Numbered from the stretch's first letter, positions 10,578 to 22,860 are shown. The stretch is 64,000 nt of DNA from Spirometra erinaceieuropaei (GCA_902702965.1 CACRXP010000148.1:133805-197804); one strand, 5' to 3'. The notes: a model not told the origin generated them from the sequence alone. Made by a program: numbers and translations.

Positions 10578-11115
10578 TCCTCCTCCCCCACCTGGTAAAT
10601 TGTCTAGACGGAGTCAAGGAGACCGGAGGTGGCAAAGGACGCATGTGGCTGACGCTACCGGAGTCAACAAGAGGGTAGCTGACACGGCCGAAGCTGCACC
10701 TAGGGGTGCCGTCGCATCTGGTCCGGATCCCACGGTGTGGGAGTGCCAGGGAGGCCACATAAAGAGGTACCATTGCAATCTGACTCTTATTCCACCAGTC
10801 CGCCATTCTACCCAAACATACACTGGGCTAACTGCGAGATCCGAGTAATTCTGTGAGTTGGTAACCATCCAACCCACGGCTTTTGGTGTATTGTGATAGC
10901 TGCAAGCACGTCAGATTGGTTGCAGTGGGGGGAAGTGCGCTGAGTCGTCCATCTAACTCTCTATTCTCACTTTCTGGCCCCAGTCACTCTCCGAGCCGAT
11001 TAGATGTCTGGTGAGGGGAATGGGCGCAGTGGTTGTCAGAGCTAGAGAGTTCGTCTACGCGTGCCACGTGCACGACCTGGCTCCTTAAAAGCGCGGGTCA
11101 GGATTTCGCACACAA
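10578..11115 (+). repeat. Family D dispersed repeat, long copy
   Basis: Begins after the gap with the D segment (GGAGTCAAGGAGACCGGAGG) and continues through GGAGTGCCAGGGAGGCCAC and AGCTGCAAGCACGTCAGATT to CTACGCGTGCCACGTGCACG. The same order recurs at 44580-45215 and 51230-51880. No long ORF and no tRNA-like box is evident, so the class is unknown. Confidence 0.65.
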
Positions 11116-11290
11116 GGACGATAGAACGCCCGGATCTGAAATACAGTAGAGGAGCCACACGGAGAGGGGAACCGAAAGCACACTTTCACTTAAGTTAGAG
11201 TCGCCGGTAATGTGGGATTTTTATGGAGTGTATGCGTGGTGCATGTGTTGATGGGAGAATGTGTGGCGATATGGTCGTGTCTGCAGTGAT

Positions 11291-12375
11291 TTACTGCAGG
11301 TTCTCATGAGGATGCATGTGACCTAATATGCCCATGCGGTGAGAGACTGTACGCTGACAGTATGGGCAGTGGAGGCGGGTGCGGCAAGTGCATGTTAGTT
11401 CTTCTGGCACTGGCTGGTGCGATGGATTCGCAAGTGACTGACCAGGCCGATGCTTGACGTACATGTGCGATGACTGTTAGGCTATGGTGAGTTCGGAGCT
11501 GTAGAATTGATCGTGGTGGGAGGCTGTAGGCCGTAGTCATATTTGTAGATGGAGACTTGTTAACACTAGACACTGGAGCGTGGTCGGGTATTCAGAGTGT
11601 GTCTGAGGTGCCGATATCGCGGTCAGCTTAGTTTTCATGGGTGTGCATGTGACAGAATAGACTCATGCGACGACCGAATGTGCGTGCAGAGTGCAGGCAG
11701 TAAAGGCCGATACGACGGGTGTATGTCGGGGCTCTGGGCACTGGTGCACCGGTCACAGTACAGAGGACTCGCAAGTGACCGACCAAGCCGGTGCGTGGGG
11801 TGGATAATTATCAGTATCAGTAATACTGATACTGACCTCCCAGGTCTCCGGGTTCGTCTGCAGTCGTTTCAGATAGTTCTTCAACGTGTCCTTGTATCGT
11901 CGTTGTTTAAATTGTCGGCGAGCACCCGTAGTGACATCCGCACAGATGAGTCGTTTGGTTAACTGCTCATCATCCATCCTCACCAGGTGGCCGCTCCATC
12001 ACAGTCGCAGTTGCCTCGACTGCGTGTCCGAGACCCTGTTCTGCCATCTCAGCCTCAATATTCGGTGGAGACAGCTGAGAGGGAAGTAGTTGAACCTCCT
12101 GGCAAGGCTGGAGTAGACAGATGTGTCCTCAAGACGACTGGTATTCAGGTGGAGGCAGTGGCGGTTCCATACGGATATCTGCAGCCGGCCGAAGGTTTCA
12201 CTGACTTTGGAGATCCGGTGGGCTACTTTATCGTCGATTTTGATGCGACATGAGGGTGTACTCCCTGAGTAGGGGAAGTTGTCCACGATCTCCAGTTCGG
12301 TGCGTGGGCACTTGTATGCAGCGTTGGGTAGCGGTTGGTGCATGACCACTGATACAATGAAACAAGGTCACATAT
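11291..12375 (-). pseudogene. LINE ORF2 3' part with C2H2-like fingers (second LINE family)
   Basis: On the minus strand the sequence runs VMHQPLPNAAYKCP, VDNFPYSGSTPSCRIKIDD, VAHRISKVSETFGRLQ, RRYKDTLKNYLKRLQTNPETW, the region after the RT catalytic box in this LINE group. At least four finger-like motifs follow in shifted frames (TGLVGHLRV near 11775, RMSLFCHMHTHEN near 11640, IGLVSHLRIH near 11435, RMGILGHMHPHEN near 11310), ending at a stop (11291-11293). Several frameshifts break it. The same family appears at 61850-64000 with its 5' half. Confidence 0.75.
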
Positions 12376-13009
12376 GCACTCTTCGCATCAACTTATTCCT
12401 TGACGGGGGACAAACCTATGCGTGCAATCCTAATGCCTACTCCCTTTTACAGTTCTGATGCTGAACGTGAGCACTGTGCAAGGTCATAGTACTGGTGTAG
12501 TTCTTACCCCGTCAAACGGAACCAGCAAAACCTGACTTGTGATAATTTCCGCATCTAATCGAGATTTGAACTCCGACGGCTTCTTACACAAACTGAGTGA
12601 TTTGATGAGGCCTTTCGTCTCAGATGCCTAATCGATCCAGTTTACCGTAAAAAAAAAACGATAGGGCTGTCGGGAGTGCCTACACCCCCAAAAACAAGAG
12701 TCAGCCAATCACTGTAGGTCGCGTGGTCTTCTTTAGCGCGCTGTCAGCGTGATGGTGGCGCCTCGCCATTGGCCGCTCCCCTCGAGCCTGATTGGCCCGT
12801 GTATGCGAGAAATCGATCAGCTCGTCCAGAATTTTCTTCTCGAAGTGCATCGGTCCGAATGCTGGCGAACCCCGATAAGATGTTATAACTACGCGTTATA
12901 ATGCCTTTCAAATTTCTAATCCATTTTTCGTGACCGGTCGATATTGGGGACAACAGTCGAATGCGCATACGCTCCACGTGATTCTGAGTCCCAGGCCGGG
13001 TCATAACAA
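12376..13009. other. Unassigned interval
   Basis: No gene, exon pair or named repeat recognised. The ORF at 12744-13004 (minus) has no motif. Confidence 0.4.
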
Positions 13010-13367
13010 GGGCTGACTTATATGCCCATCTAAACAGGACATGAAACCAGGAATCGCCCGCAGTACTGGTGGATTTGAGCCAACTTCCAGTGAGACGATG
13101 GTTATGCCTCAGGCTAGGGTTAGGTTAAGGCTTAAGCTTAAGGATAGATTTAAGGTTAACGATAAGGAAAGTCAGGATCACGTTTAGGGTTAAGGTAGGG
13201 GCTAATGTTAAGTGCAAAGTTAAGGTTTAGGGTTAGGGTTAGCGTCAAGATAAGACCAACGGTTTAGTTGGGATTGGGACACGGAATTATGTGCAGGTCT
13301 GCCTTCATTACTTTCGAGGGACGTACCTATCCCCACGTCCTGCTTAGGGGTCCACGTAAGTCAGCCC
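13010..13367. mobile_element. TIR element B1 with telomere-like interior
   Basis: Ends are inverted: GGGCTGACTTATATGCCC at the left and its diverged mirror GTCCACGTAAGTCAGCCC at the right, with similarity extending about 35 bp. The interior (13110-13260) is TTAGGG-like degenerate repeat. Flanking 8-mers match poorly (about 5 of 8), so the target duplication is not convincing. A related copy is at about 51985-52260. Confidence 0.6.
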
Positions 13368-15559
13368 CACCAAAAAGACTCCTATTTTGCTTGAGACCGT
13401 TTGTGAAATGACGTTGGAACACGTGCGGGAACAATTAACTGGCAGCACAACAGAGAGCTGCCTGCCAGTCAGCTGAAGAATTTCGGGGCCACGCCCGCTT
13501 CACGCTGTCGACACACTTACTCACTTAGTGCTGTGCGCTTTGAGCCCGTCGCACCGACATTAAGCTGCCAACTGCCACGCCGTTTCTGTTGAGAAGCGTC
13601 TAATTTTAGTGCTGATGTCAGATGCAATCAGGCACTCGACGACTGACGTCGATGTTTCTACCCTGGGTATCAGCCTGCGCTCAGAACAGATGATCATATT
13701 TTAAAGTCCTTCTGCCGAACGGGGGAATGTGCGGCAAGATAGTGGCTAGAAAAATATTAAATAAACACAAATGCTGGTGATTGGTTACAACTCTAACTAT
13801 CGCAGAATTTGGATGTCATGCGAGGGGTTTCACCTGCAACGAAACGGCGAAGACAGGAGTCACCTAGGCTTAGGTATCCGGTCACAGTCCCGACGCCCAT
13901 GTCCGTCCTTGGCTTTGTCCGACTTAGCGTCTTCAACGGACGGGACGTCATCTTCATCCAGTACTTTTTTGCGATTCGTGTGTTAATAACCTCATAATTT
14001 GTCCCGCTCCGGGTTTCTCAAGAATCGGGCCCCGTATCACTTAACGGCTCATCCGTAGGAACAGGGTGTAGAGTTATTGGGAGCTAATGTCGTGCGGGAA
14101 CACTTCTCTCGTTGACAGGGTATCGCATTCCCTCTGATCTGAATGGTCCTTTCTTCGAAACCCTTCCTTTCACCCACAGCAACATTTTCAATTGTACTGT
14201 TCAAACTGAAGTCCAGAAGGTTGCCAATCGTCAAACAACCCTGTCGGTTAGTGGAGATCCAGGGGTTTGTATAGTTCATGTTGCGTATGCGTGCCTTGAT
14301 ACCCCTTCCAGACGTCCGTTGGTGAAATTCTTGGCCGGTATTCTTGCACCAACTAAACCCGAGGATGCATCAGGCAGAGTTTCATGCCTTCCGTCCCGGG
14401 AAGATGAAGCTACAAGAAACTGACCGATTCTTGTGCAGTGATAAGGCTCATGCTCGGGGATGCTGACGATCCATCGGCCAGAACCAGCGCAGTTCGCCTC
14501 CAATTACAGGTGTCGGCTGAAGTATGGCTCACTGATGAGCCCGGGAACTTGCCCAAAACGACCGTCTTCACAGGCTCTCCATATTTAGCGCTTTATTGCC
14601 CGTTATTTGCTTGCGGGATTACAGACAGTCGCGTATTAGTTATGCCTACCACAAGAAGTGTGACTTTGCTGGATCTGGGACGCCAAACAGATCAGGATAC
14701 GCCTCATCCTCTGGAAAGCCGATTCGTCGCTATTGATCCGTTCGCAAAAGCGATGGAGCATGCGGACGTGAATGGCTATGGACTGGTGGCTGGGCTAATG
14801 CAAACGCCGCATATACCGAGCCCCCGCAGTCAGTAAGCTAAGTTTTTTTCACAAAACGGCGTGCATGATCGCCGTCGCGAGGATGCCTGATGGTTAGACG
14901 GCGCCAGACATGCTTCCAGGATGTTTCCACTGATACCTTAATGACAGTCGTCGCTAACTGCATGAGAATGTAATGTAAGGATTGCTTATATGGTTTCCGC
15001 TGACAGAACACAGGACTAGGATCGCCCTCCTCCAGTAAAACAGACTGCCTTATGCTAAGCTCCTTAAAGGTACATAGATCCATGCCCTTGCCCCAACACT
15101 AACACTATTTCAATCTTGATCCGAAATCTAACCCTAATCTCATCTCTCTCTCTCTCACCTACCCTAACCCAAACAATAATTTCGTTGGAATTTTCCACGA
15201 AGCCAAAGAGTTCTTATTCCCGTGTCCTGTCGACAGAAGAGGTCATTTAAGCGATTCTCGCCGATTCTTGGCTTTCGCTTATCTCCTCAAATCCACACTG
15301 GAAAGGATCTTCTTTCACCCTCATCCTTCTGCATTCGTGGAAAATTTTTACAGGAAGACGGGTCAATATTGTCGTGCGTACAATAACGTCAATTGGCGGC
15401 TGTCATCTTGATGTCGTGTGCTAACAATTCACCTCTGATACTTCGACGAATTTTTAAGCAACATTTACCTATAGAATTTATTAATCTATGAACCTCTGCG
15501 CGTACATTCCTACTGACATTCACCATGGCGCTTGCAGACCACATATCATACTACTTGCC
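13368..15559. other. Gene-poor interval with unexplained ORFs
   Basis: Plus-strand ORFs of 103 codons (14112-14423) and 132 codons (14438-14836) lie close together, and the first follows an acceptor-like CTTCTCTCGTTGACAG. ORFs of this length are expected by chance in 64 kb, and I recognise no domain in either. A (TC)n tract lies at 15144-15157. Confidence 0.35.
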
Positions 15560-15753
15560 CCGTATTACGCACCTATATATGTCGCCAACGCATGAAATAC
15601 TTCGTCTGTATGCACAGTTTTTGATATTCCTTTGAAATTCCTTGATGTTACCTTTTTCCCGAATTTTTGATATGCTTCTGTTGTGTGTAACAAATCGGGA
15701 GCTCAAAGGTACACACCCACATTCCCCGCAAATAAACTCAACTGAACTGAACA
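15560..15753 (+). repeat. Detached 3' end of CR1-like LINE
   Basis: Matches the 3' UTR of the LINE at 3345-4865: TGATATGCTTCTG, AACAAATCGGGAGCTCAAAGG, then AAATAAACTCAACTGAACTG. It ends in the same ACTGAA-type tail but has no RT sequence upstream, as expected of an extreme 5' truncation. Confidence 0.65.
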
Positions 15754-16883
15754 AACGCTAAGGAGGTTTGATTTCAAGCAAACTGGGGTGTTTGTGATGG
15801 CAGCAATTGCCAGTGGTCTGTTTCTGTATGCCAAAAAGTGCGATGTAGTCCTGCACATTCTGTTAAATTACTGGGTAGGGAGTGAGCGGAAGGAACGTAA
15901 GTCCCGGGGCCAATAAGCTGGCAACAATTCAAGGTCACGCCGTGGTTGGACAGTTTTCGTCCCGTTAGCCTCCGCTCTAAGTGCGCTGGACCTGACCTTA
16001 CTTCCCCCGGTCTCCTGATATCCCGCTGTTTGTTATATGGGCCTCATATACCATTAAATATTTAAAATGAAACAATATACGATTAGTTTGGTTTACTAAT
16101 TAACTTCATGGACAACTCCACAAAATAATAAAAGACGAAAATGCTAAAAAAAACCTGGGACACTGATTAGCTAGAAGACCGACCACGCGTTTTAGGTCGT
16201 GATGTGACTGCATGGGGCTCGGATCAATACCCCACTGCTAGGTTTGTCGGCATACAAATCACAGAGGTTTTCCACTGAGGTCGGAAGTACTCAGGTAGAG
16301 TTTGGAGCCGGGTCTGATACATCCGGTCGTGAAGACCAAACTCCAAGTTCACTTGGTAAGTAATGACGTTGCAGAGGTTCGTGGATCATTCTTGGACTCC
16401 ACAGAGGCAGCATAAGGTACTGCTGCTCCCCCGTGTTGTCATACCAAAAGTAAGGTCAAATTTTACCCTAGAAACACAGTGAGCCGTCGTTTTACTGTCT
16501 TTTTTACTTTGTGTGTAGAATGTTAGACATTGCGGATATTTACGGTGGCTTTTTTCTCTCTCTCAATGTTTCTTATGTATTCCTGAACGTCTCTAGTCAA
16601 GGCCATCACAGGCAGAAGAACAAGCGTAGACGTAGTATAAATCACGTCTCGAGGCGGGTCGACAGCTGGTAACAAGGTCTATTTTTTGTCTCTTGGCACA
16701 GTTTTCAGCGCCGCGGGTTTTTTTTCTGTAGCAGATCTCATAGAGGTGAACAGTAGAACACGTGCTTCAGACGTTATCGTTTAAAATGACGCCCAACTGT
16801 GTGCTGGAGGCAGATGAGCGGGACGCACACTAACAGGTTTTAGGCATCAGGATAGTCAAATGCACGCATCAGATTGAGCAAAA
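15754..16883. other. Unassigned interval
   Basis: AT-rich non-coding sequence between LINE and family E repeats; nothing recognised. Confidence 0.4.
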
Positions 16884-18281
16884 CAGTCTGGGTAAAATGG
16901 CCGATCTCATGAAATGTTAGCCGAAATTTTGAAACGCGTTTATGATTAGGAAGGATTGGCTAGATCGCAGTTGGTAGCCAGGCCCCGTATTAGGGATGGC
17001 TGGGGGGGAGGGGTTGTTTACTGGGGCTATTTTGTGGAGCTCCATAATTACATCTGACCCATTTAGTTTCCATTTTACGTTTGAGGTTAGGATTCGGGTA
17101 CCGGTTAATGGTTTCCGATTTTCGGATTAGGGTTATGCCTTTAGGCTTAGGTTTTCAGGTTACGGTTAGGGTTTGAGCGTACGAATAGGTTTCAGTATTA
17201 CGGTTGGGTTACAGCTGTGCCTAAGGGCTACGGTTACGTTTACGATTTCGGATGGGGTTAGGGTTGCCGTTAAGGTTAACGTTTAAGGTTCCGGTTAGGG
17301 TTGGGGTTAGGGTTAAGGTTAGGGTTAGAGTTAAGGTCGCCGTCCGCTTCCTCATTCCTGATTACCAACTGCGATCTAGCCGAAGGATTACTTAGATGGG
17401 GTTGTAAGATTGACTATCAAGCTGCATAATCCTATAATACTCTGGTGTCATAAGGATGTTGGTTTTTGAATGGACTTCCTTTCGACCTCACGCAAAGGCC
17501 ACACTGTAAAAAATGACCACTTATGTAGTATGCATTTCCCATGTTGATTTTCGATGACCTTTCAAATTAAGACATATTTTATAGAAACCACGCACAAAAT
17601 ATGCCCATTGTAACTGGTCCGGTAGCAAATCACGTCAACGTCACATTCTATACTTAAATAAATAGTATCTTTTAGTGTTAAAAAATTTCAAATTATGACA
17701 TTTTTAAGATCATATAGTGTTTACTCGTACAACATCGCACCTGTCCGTTTATGGATGCTCCTCATAAGTTATACACTATAGTCCGTATCCATTGCAACAT
17801 TTTGTGATCTGCCACGGCATCCTCTTAATGACATAGAGGCATATATGATTTTTCGTACGCGGAAAGTATATACCTTTTAGGCTGAAATTGCTTAATGCTA
17901 ATGCATTGTCTGATCTGACTGAAAATTATTCAGACTTGGAAAACTTTTTCAAAACTTAAATATGCACTTTATTCGAATACAAAATGTGAAGAAGACATGA
18001 TTTGCTATCGAATGATTTAAAAGGCATATTTTCATGCGCTTTTTTATAAGATATATTTGAATTTATGAGGCCATTGAAAATAAATATGAAAAACACCTCC
18101 CACTTAAGTTGTCATTTTTTATTACGTGAGATTTTTACAGGAAATCGAAAAAGTGCATTCAAAAGCCAACATTCTAGCGAGTCCGAAATATCATAGGCGT
18201 ATGCCACGTGATAATTAATATTGCATTCCTACCTAAGTAATTTTGCCTAATCAAAAACGCATTTCATGAGACCGGTTACTG
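16884..18281. mobile_element. Family E long-TIR element, copy E1 (most complete)
   Basis: The left end CAGTCTGGG...CCGATCTCATGAAATG is mirrored at the right end by CATTTCATGAGACCGGTTACTG. Inverted similarity continues inward for several hundred bases. Without the nested A2 insertion the element is about 0.97 kb. All readable E ends in the window resolve to 5'-CAG, as in hAT transposons, but the flanking 8-mers of this copy do not match. No transposase is encoded. Confidence 0.7.
16958..17381 (-). mobile_element. TIR element A2, nested in E1, with telomere-like repeats
   Basis: Reverse-orientation copy of A1: GGCTAGATCGCAGTTGG at the left, CCAACTGCGATCTAGCC at the right, 424 bp. Perfect 8-bp target duplications GAAGGATT flank it (16950-16957 and 17382-17389). 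Removing the element and one duplication rejoins family E sequence (TTAGGAAGGATTACTTAG), so the insertion is younger than E1. The interior (17090-17340) is TTAGGG-like. Confidence 0.9.
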
Positions 18282-18989
18282 ACGGGGCATTATCTGAGCA
18301 CCGCATGATAGACATTCGGTCGCTGGGCTACAGGCTGGGGTTCTTGCAGGTGATCGCCAGGAAGAGGATTTAGATTGAGATGAGAATTTCTGCTTCATTA
18401 AACCCTTTAGACGACCACAATCTTATCCTTTAAACATTGGCACTTGACATTCAAATCGGGTCATTTGTTTTGATGCTTAATTATAGCTAAGCCGAGAGCT
18501 CACTTCTGCTGCTATGATTGAGAGTATTTAAGGGCCACTTGGGGCTGCCATTTACCATTCAGGCCTGACTACTGATCAGGAACTCCAAGGTGAACGCAGC
18601 ATCCGCAAGTTGCCCTGCCGTCAGATCAGGTTGTTAAATGTCATTCCCACCAATCGTTTGGCGTTACTCATCGCAATCGATAGAGTGCAAGTCCATGGTT
18701 CCACCAATAGAAGAACGAGTTCAACAACCAATCAGATCTGGGTTTATGTCAGAGGTCCTGACAGCTTGAGGCTGACGAGGGCCAATGAGCCAAAATGATC
18801 ACTGCAACCCCCCACCCCCAGAAGAGAGTCCTTTCAATTATTTTCGTCAAAGTACTAATAAAAAAACGGATATTTGCTGTAGGATTATTTTAGCTTGAGC
18901 ATACTGCCAACTGAAGTGCTCCAGGCTGCGTTCAATTAATATGACTGTTGTGTCCGTTTATTTGCTTCCAAAAGTGATCGAGGGGGTAG
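18282..18989. other. Unassigned interval
   Basis: No gene or repeat of the named families recognised. Confidence 0.4.
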
Positions 18990-19233
18990 TTGTTGCAGCC
19001 GATTCAGTCCCCCCTCTTTTCTCCGGCTCCGTTTTGTTGAACAATGGTCGCGACAACCGTTGACATACGGCCACCCCCCGCCGGCTAGAACACCTCCGGT
19101 CCAACTCCAGTGACTGTCGGCTGACCTCACAAACTTCCATCATCTCACGCGCGTCGAACGCCCTGGCTTGATACTCGTGAGGCATTGTGAGCATGCCCCC
19201 CCCCCCTACTTCTCCCCTAATCTGTCGGTAATG
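18990..19233 (-). repeat. Inverted copy of the coding-like arm at 19767-20003
   Basis: On the minus strand this encodes MPHEYQARAFDARE followed by VSRQSLELDRR, nearly the same as the plus-strand segment at 19767-20003. It is the inverted partner of that segment, about 530 bp away. It lacks the flanking direct repeats. Confidence 0.65.
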
Positions 19234-19515
19234 GGCGGAAGAATGTCTTGACAAAGGAGATGATGTTCAGATGGCAACACATTTGTAGGAGTGCTCTACA
19301 CAGTTTGCGTGAGGTTTGACCTGGACTTGTATGGCTGAGTTTTGCTGAGAGCATCCATCTCGGATCGCGACAGGGTGACGGCAGCCGCATTTTGCTATTC
19401 TTGGACACGGTGTATGACACCGGAAACAGCAGGACGAAGTCGCATGGGAATTTTGTGGCGCTTGAGTACAGCCAAGCCGAGAGATTGCGCATTGATCACG
19501 TCGGGGTCACCAACT

Positions 19516-20344
19516 TGTGGCGGTCAAGGATGTGAGATCAATTTAAACCGCACACAATAAGCTCGTTTTGTTCAATGTTAGCAGTCAGGGGGCTGTGAGG
19601 ACTAGTTTATTCTATACACAGGACAGGTTGCCGTAAGTTGGCTGTTTTCTCGCGACAGAGATAAGAGCCATTCACGGAGTGTGTCAGTCGCGGTGTGTTG
19701 TTTACGCGGAGAGTGTCAAAAGTCAGCAGCAGGGGGTGACTGGCTGAGCGCTGGTTATGTGATTGGACAAATTAGGGGAGGCATAGATGGGCGCATACTC
19801 ACAATGCCTCATGAGTATCAAGCCAGGGCGTTCGACGCACGTGAGGTGGTGAAAGTTTTTGAGGTCAGCCGACAGTCACTGGAGTTGGACAGGAGGTGTC
19901 CCAGTTCTAGCCGGCGGGGGTGGCCGTGTGTCAACGGCCGTCGCGGCCATTGTTCGACAAAACGGAGCGAGAGAAAAATGGGGGACTGGAGCGGCTGCCA
20001 CACAGTCACATGACAGGAGAGACAATAACAGCTTGCCCGGTGCGCATGACAACGTCCACTATAAACCCCATCGATTGGAGGCAGCGCCGGTGGCCTGAAT
20101 ATGCTGTATTTTATAGTAAGGCGACTTGCGGTGCATCTACCGCACCCCCTCCGGTAATAAGACAGTTGTAGTGGTCAAGGACGTGAGATCAACTTAAACC
20201 ACATACAATAATTTTGCTCCGTCTAGTAACAGAAGCCAGAAAGTTGTGAGAACGGGTTTATTCTGTACACAGGGCAGGTCGCCGTAAGTTGGCTGTATGC
20301 TTGCGGCAGAGATAAGCGTTCGTCCTGGAGAGCGTCAGTTGCGG
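19516..20344 (+). mobile_element. Possible short LTR-type element
   Basis: Two direct repeats of about 178 bp (19516-19693 and 20167-20344) share GTCAAGGA.GTGAGATCAA, GGTTTATTCT.TACACAGG and GCCGTAAGTTGGCTGT, and both begin TG. The interior starts a short reading frame MPHEYQARAFDAREVV (about 19806). Layout and size resemble a terminal-repeat retrotransposon in miniature. No primer-binding site, polypurine tract or target duplication could be defined, and the repeats are diverged, so an old tandem duplication is the alternative. Confidence 0.4.
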
Positions 20345-21639
20345 AGCCTTCAGTGTGTCGCTACCGCCAAAAAAGTGTTCTGACCTTCTTGCCTCTGTCC
20401 TGTCTGTTCAAAATCACGTCCGCAAGGGCGGCGTCCCGTGTGTGCACTTGTAACCAATCAGCGATAGAAAGCTGCGTTGATTGGCTCCGAGCCCACGCGA
20501 AGGTAGTGCAAATTATCGATCAGGGGTGTGGCGTGGGCGGGAGTGCAAATCTAGGGTTAGCGAGCGCAGCCGTGGCGCGTAAACAGCAGAACGAGGGGAC
20601 AGAAAAAAGGCTGCTACACAAAGTTAAGGCGACCGGAGGCGGGTTCGGCGCCAAACAGCTCGTCTACGCGTGCCACGAACGATCCGGTCCCTCACGAAAC
20701 TTACCAGGCCTTTAATATTACGATTGAGATCTCGCACGAATAAGAGTGCCATAGATGCCACAATGAAAGGGAGCTATTTCAGCCTGAAATTCATCGCTGA
20801 GAAAGGCCGAGTTATCTAGTTAATTGGCGGCCCTCCAAATCATGTCTTTTAGGGTGTCGGGAGATAGTCAGACGCGTTAAACTTAGTATAGTAAGGAATG
20901 CGGTGATTTCCATGTGGATCTACTACCCAGCGTCGGTTTTAATATATATATATATATCTCTTGCCTCTTCCATTCATCGGTCGACCGTCCGGTCCGATCA
21001 ACCACCCGTTTCTGGGATTTAGGACAGTGGCCGACACGACATGAACGCCTACGACTAGGCGCGCCGCCAAACCCCTCCATGCGTGGCTATATTTATGGGG
21101 CCACGCGTACTCCGCGCGGCATCATTAACGCGCTCCGTGAGCCAATCTGCCCTCCTTGCTGGTCTAACACATTTACGGCGCAGCTCCTGATGTCAGGACG
21201 GTCGTACACGCGGAAGTAGTAGCAATTAGCATACAAGCACGACGACCCTAACATATAAACGGACGGGTTCGGGAAATCAAAGTCAAATAATCGCGCGAAC
21301 ACTAGTGGCTGTAAAAACGCTGACGATAACTGCATAGCGGAAATCGGTAGCCCAGCCGCCCTCCCCCCGCCTCCCCAAAGATTTAGATGGTGGGTCAGGA
21401 AAAATGCCTAACACAGGGCGCGGAGAGGCATTACAGAACAAATGCAGATTCGCTGGCACTACACGTCCAGGACGACTGTCAAGACTACCAACAGCGCGGA
21501 GCATCTGAGATGCCCACTGGCCTTCGTGGGCATACTAATCACGCATACCTCACTGGACAAGGTCGACCGCAACGTCAGTATAGCGAGCTTCCCCTGAACA
21601 CAACACCATTGCTTTACATCTGAGTGACTGCCGCGCTTG
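20345..21639. other. Mostly unassigned, with a D-like fragment
   Basis: About 20560-20710 has D-type segments (GGCGACCGGAGGCGGGTTCG, CTCGTCTACGCGTGCCACG). An (AT)n tract lies at 20942-20957. The rest shows no gene. Confidence 0.4.
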
Positions 21640-21800
21640 GCCATAAAAAGACGACGACTAATAGGCCAGAAATGGTCACTCCAGTCTCCCTTGTCTTTGT
21701 CGGTTATAACATACTGCCTATATCATGCGCCGCTGTGCGGATGCTGGTTGGACTTGAGAGAGATAGTCCGGAAGGCACAACGGGAAGAGCGAACCCCCTA
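21640..21800 (+). repeat. SINE-I 3' fragment
   Basis: Starts in the core (GACTAATAGGCCAGAAATGG) and runs through CTTGTCTTTGTCGG to the tail GGCACAACGGGAAGAGCG. The tRNA head is missing. Confidence 0.7.
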
Positions 21801-22109
21801 GAAACGATCGATGGGCGCCCCTCTACTATAAAAAGGTCGTCCCATAAATTTCGTAGCCCTGTCCTGGAGTTTGAGAACGGGCTATTGTTATTCTACAGCA
21901 GGTAACAATAGCTGTGACTGCTATCCACCCTCTCCCTGCGATCGCCGGCAGATGACCTACGACCAGCAACTTGTCAACGCGAGAGCTAGCACTGTCGGTT
22001 TCGGTGTCGACATACTACTCAATAGTGGGCGATCCTCAAAATTGGGAGCAACAATATAATCAGCCTTTGACCACGGAGATCCCTTTTAATCCGTCAGGCT
22101 CCTCCATAG

Positions 22110-22274
22110 CACAATTATGCATTTAATAGTGTTACTGTATAAAGCACTTGGAGTAATTCGTTTATCCTTACAGTTTCGAGAAGCCTTCTGTAGCTGTCTG
22201 ATGTTTCCGTTTTCAAATTTTGATATACTTCCCTTCCTTTTGACAGATAGGGAGTTCAGAGGTTCAACAACACC

Positions 22275-22307
<33 letters not shown>

Positions 22308-22310
22308 TTG
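22110..22310 (+). repeat. Detached LINE 3' end with microsatellite
   Basis: CTGTAGCTGTCTGATGTTTC, TTCAAATTTTGATATACTTC and GATAGGGAGTTCAGAGGTTC match the 3' UTR of the LINE at 3345-4865. It is followed by a (CAC)n(CAT)n tract at about 22266-22306 in place of the ACTGAA tail. Confidence 0.65.
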
Positions 22311-22860
22311 CTTAAGTCCGCGACACACACCTTTGTTTTCATTAAACTTACAGATGAAATTCTGAATATCGCGTACTCAGTCGGCCGCTTGAGTGATTCG
22401 TATTCAGCCACAAAGCGTTACTCATTAACTAATCCCATGGAATTGGAGCGGAAATCCTACAGAATTCAACATTGGCGCATACAAATGAGTTACTGTTTCT
22501 TGAGCAGAGTAAATCGCCGGTCAATCTTTAGCTGAAAATGTCGTTAAAATGTCCTGACCTTCTCAGGTTTCCTATTCGTCTCGAGGACGGTAAGAAAAGC
22601 CTTAGTTTCGAAGAGAACGTTAGCGGATAAATTAGTTTAAAACCCGTCATTAAATTTTAAGTTACTTCGAACGAATCCGGCTGCTTCACAAGCGCTTCTC
22701 TGCCTTCTACATTAGTTGGACACACTATAAGAGCTTCGAAAAACTGTAGACTTACTTCTGATCAGTATTTGATGTTTTTCGGGCCGTTCTGTCATCAGTA
22801 GCAAGAAGGGAAAAAAGTCTTCCGCTCCTTAAATTACCAAAAGACCCTTCTGACAAAAAT
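22311..22860 (+). other. Probable TPC 5' flank
   Basis: Unique sequence directly upstream of the TPC ORF. A possible mini-exon (acceptor CTGACCTTCTCAG before a donor-like GGTAAG near 22590) could belong to a spliced 5' UTR, but this is weak. No TATA box or other promoter element could be assigned with confidence. Confidence 0.3.

Noticed and set aside
10402..10815. ORFs spanning the N run
   Set aside because: Their length is an artefact of the assembly gap.
14112..14836. Two plus-strand ORFs as a gene
   Set aside because: No motif, no matching splice pair, and lengths expected by chance in 64 kb.
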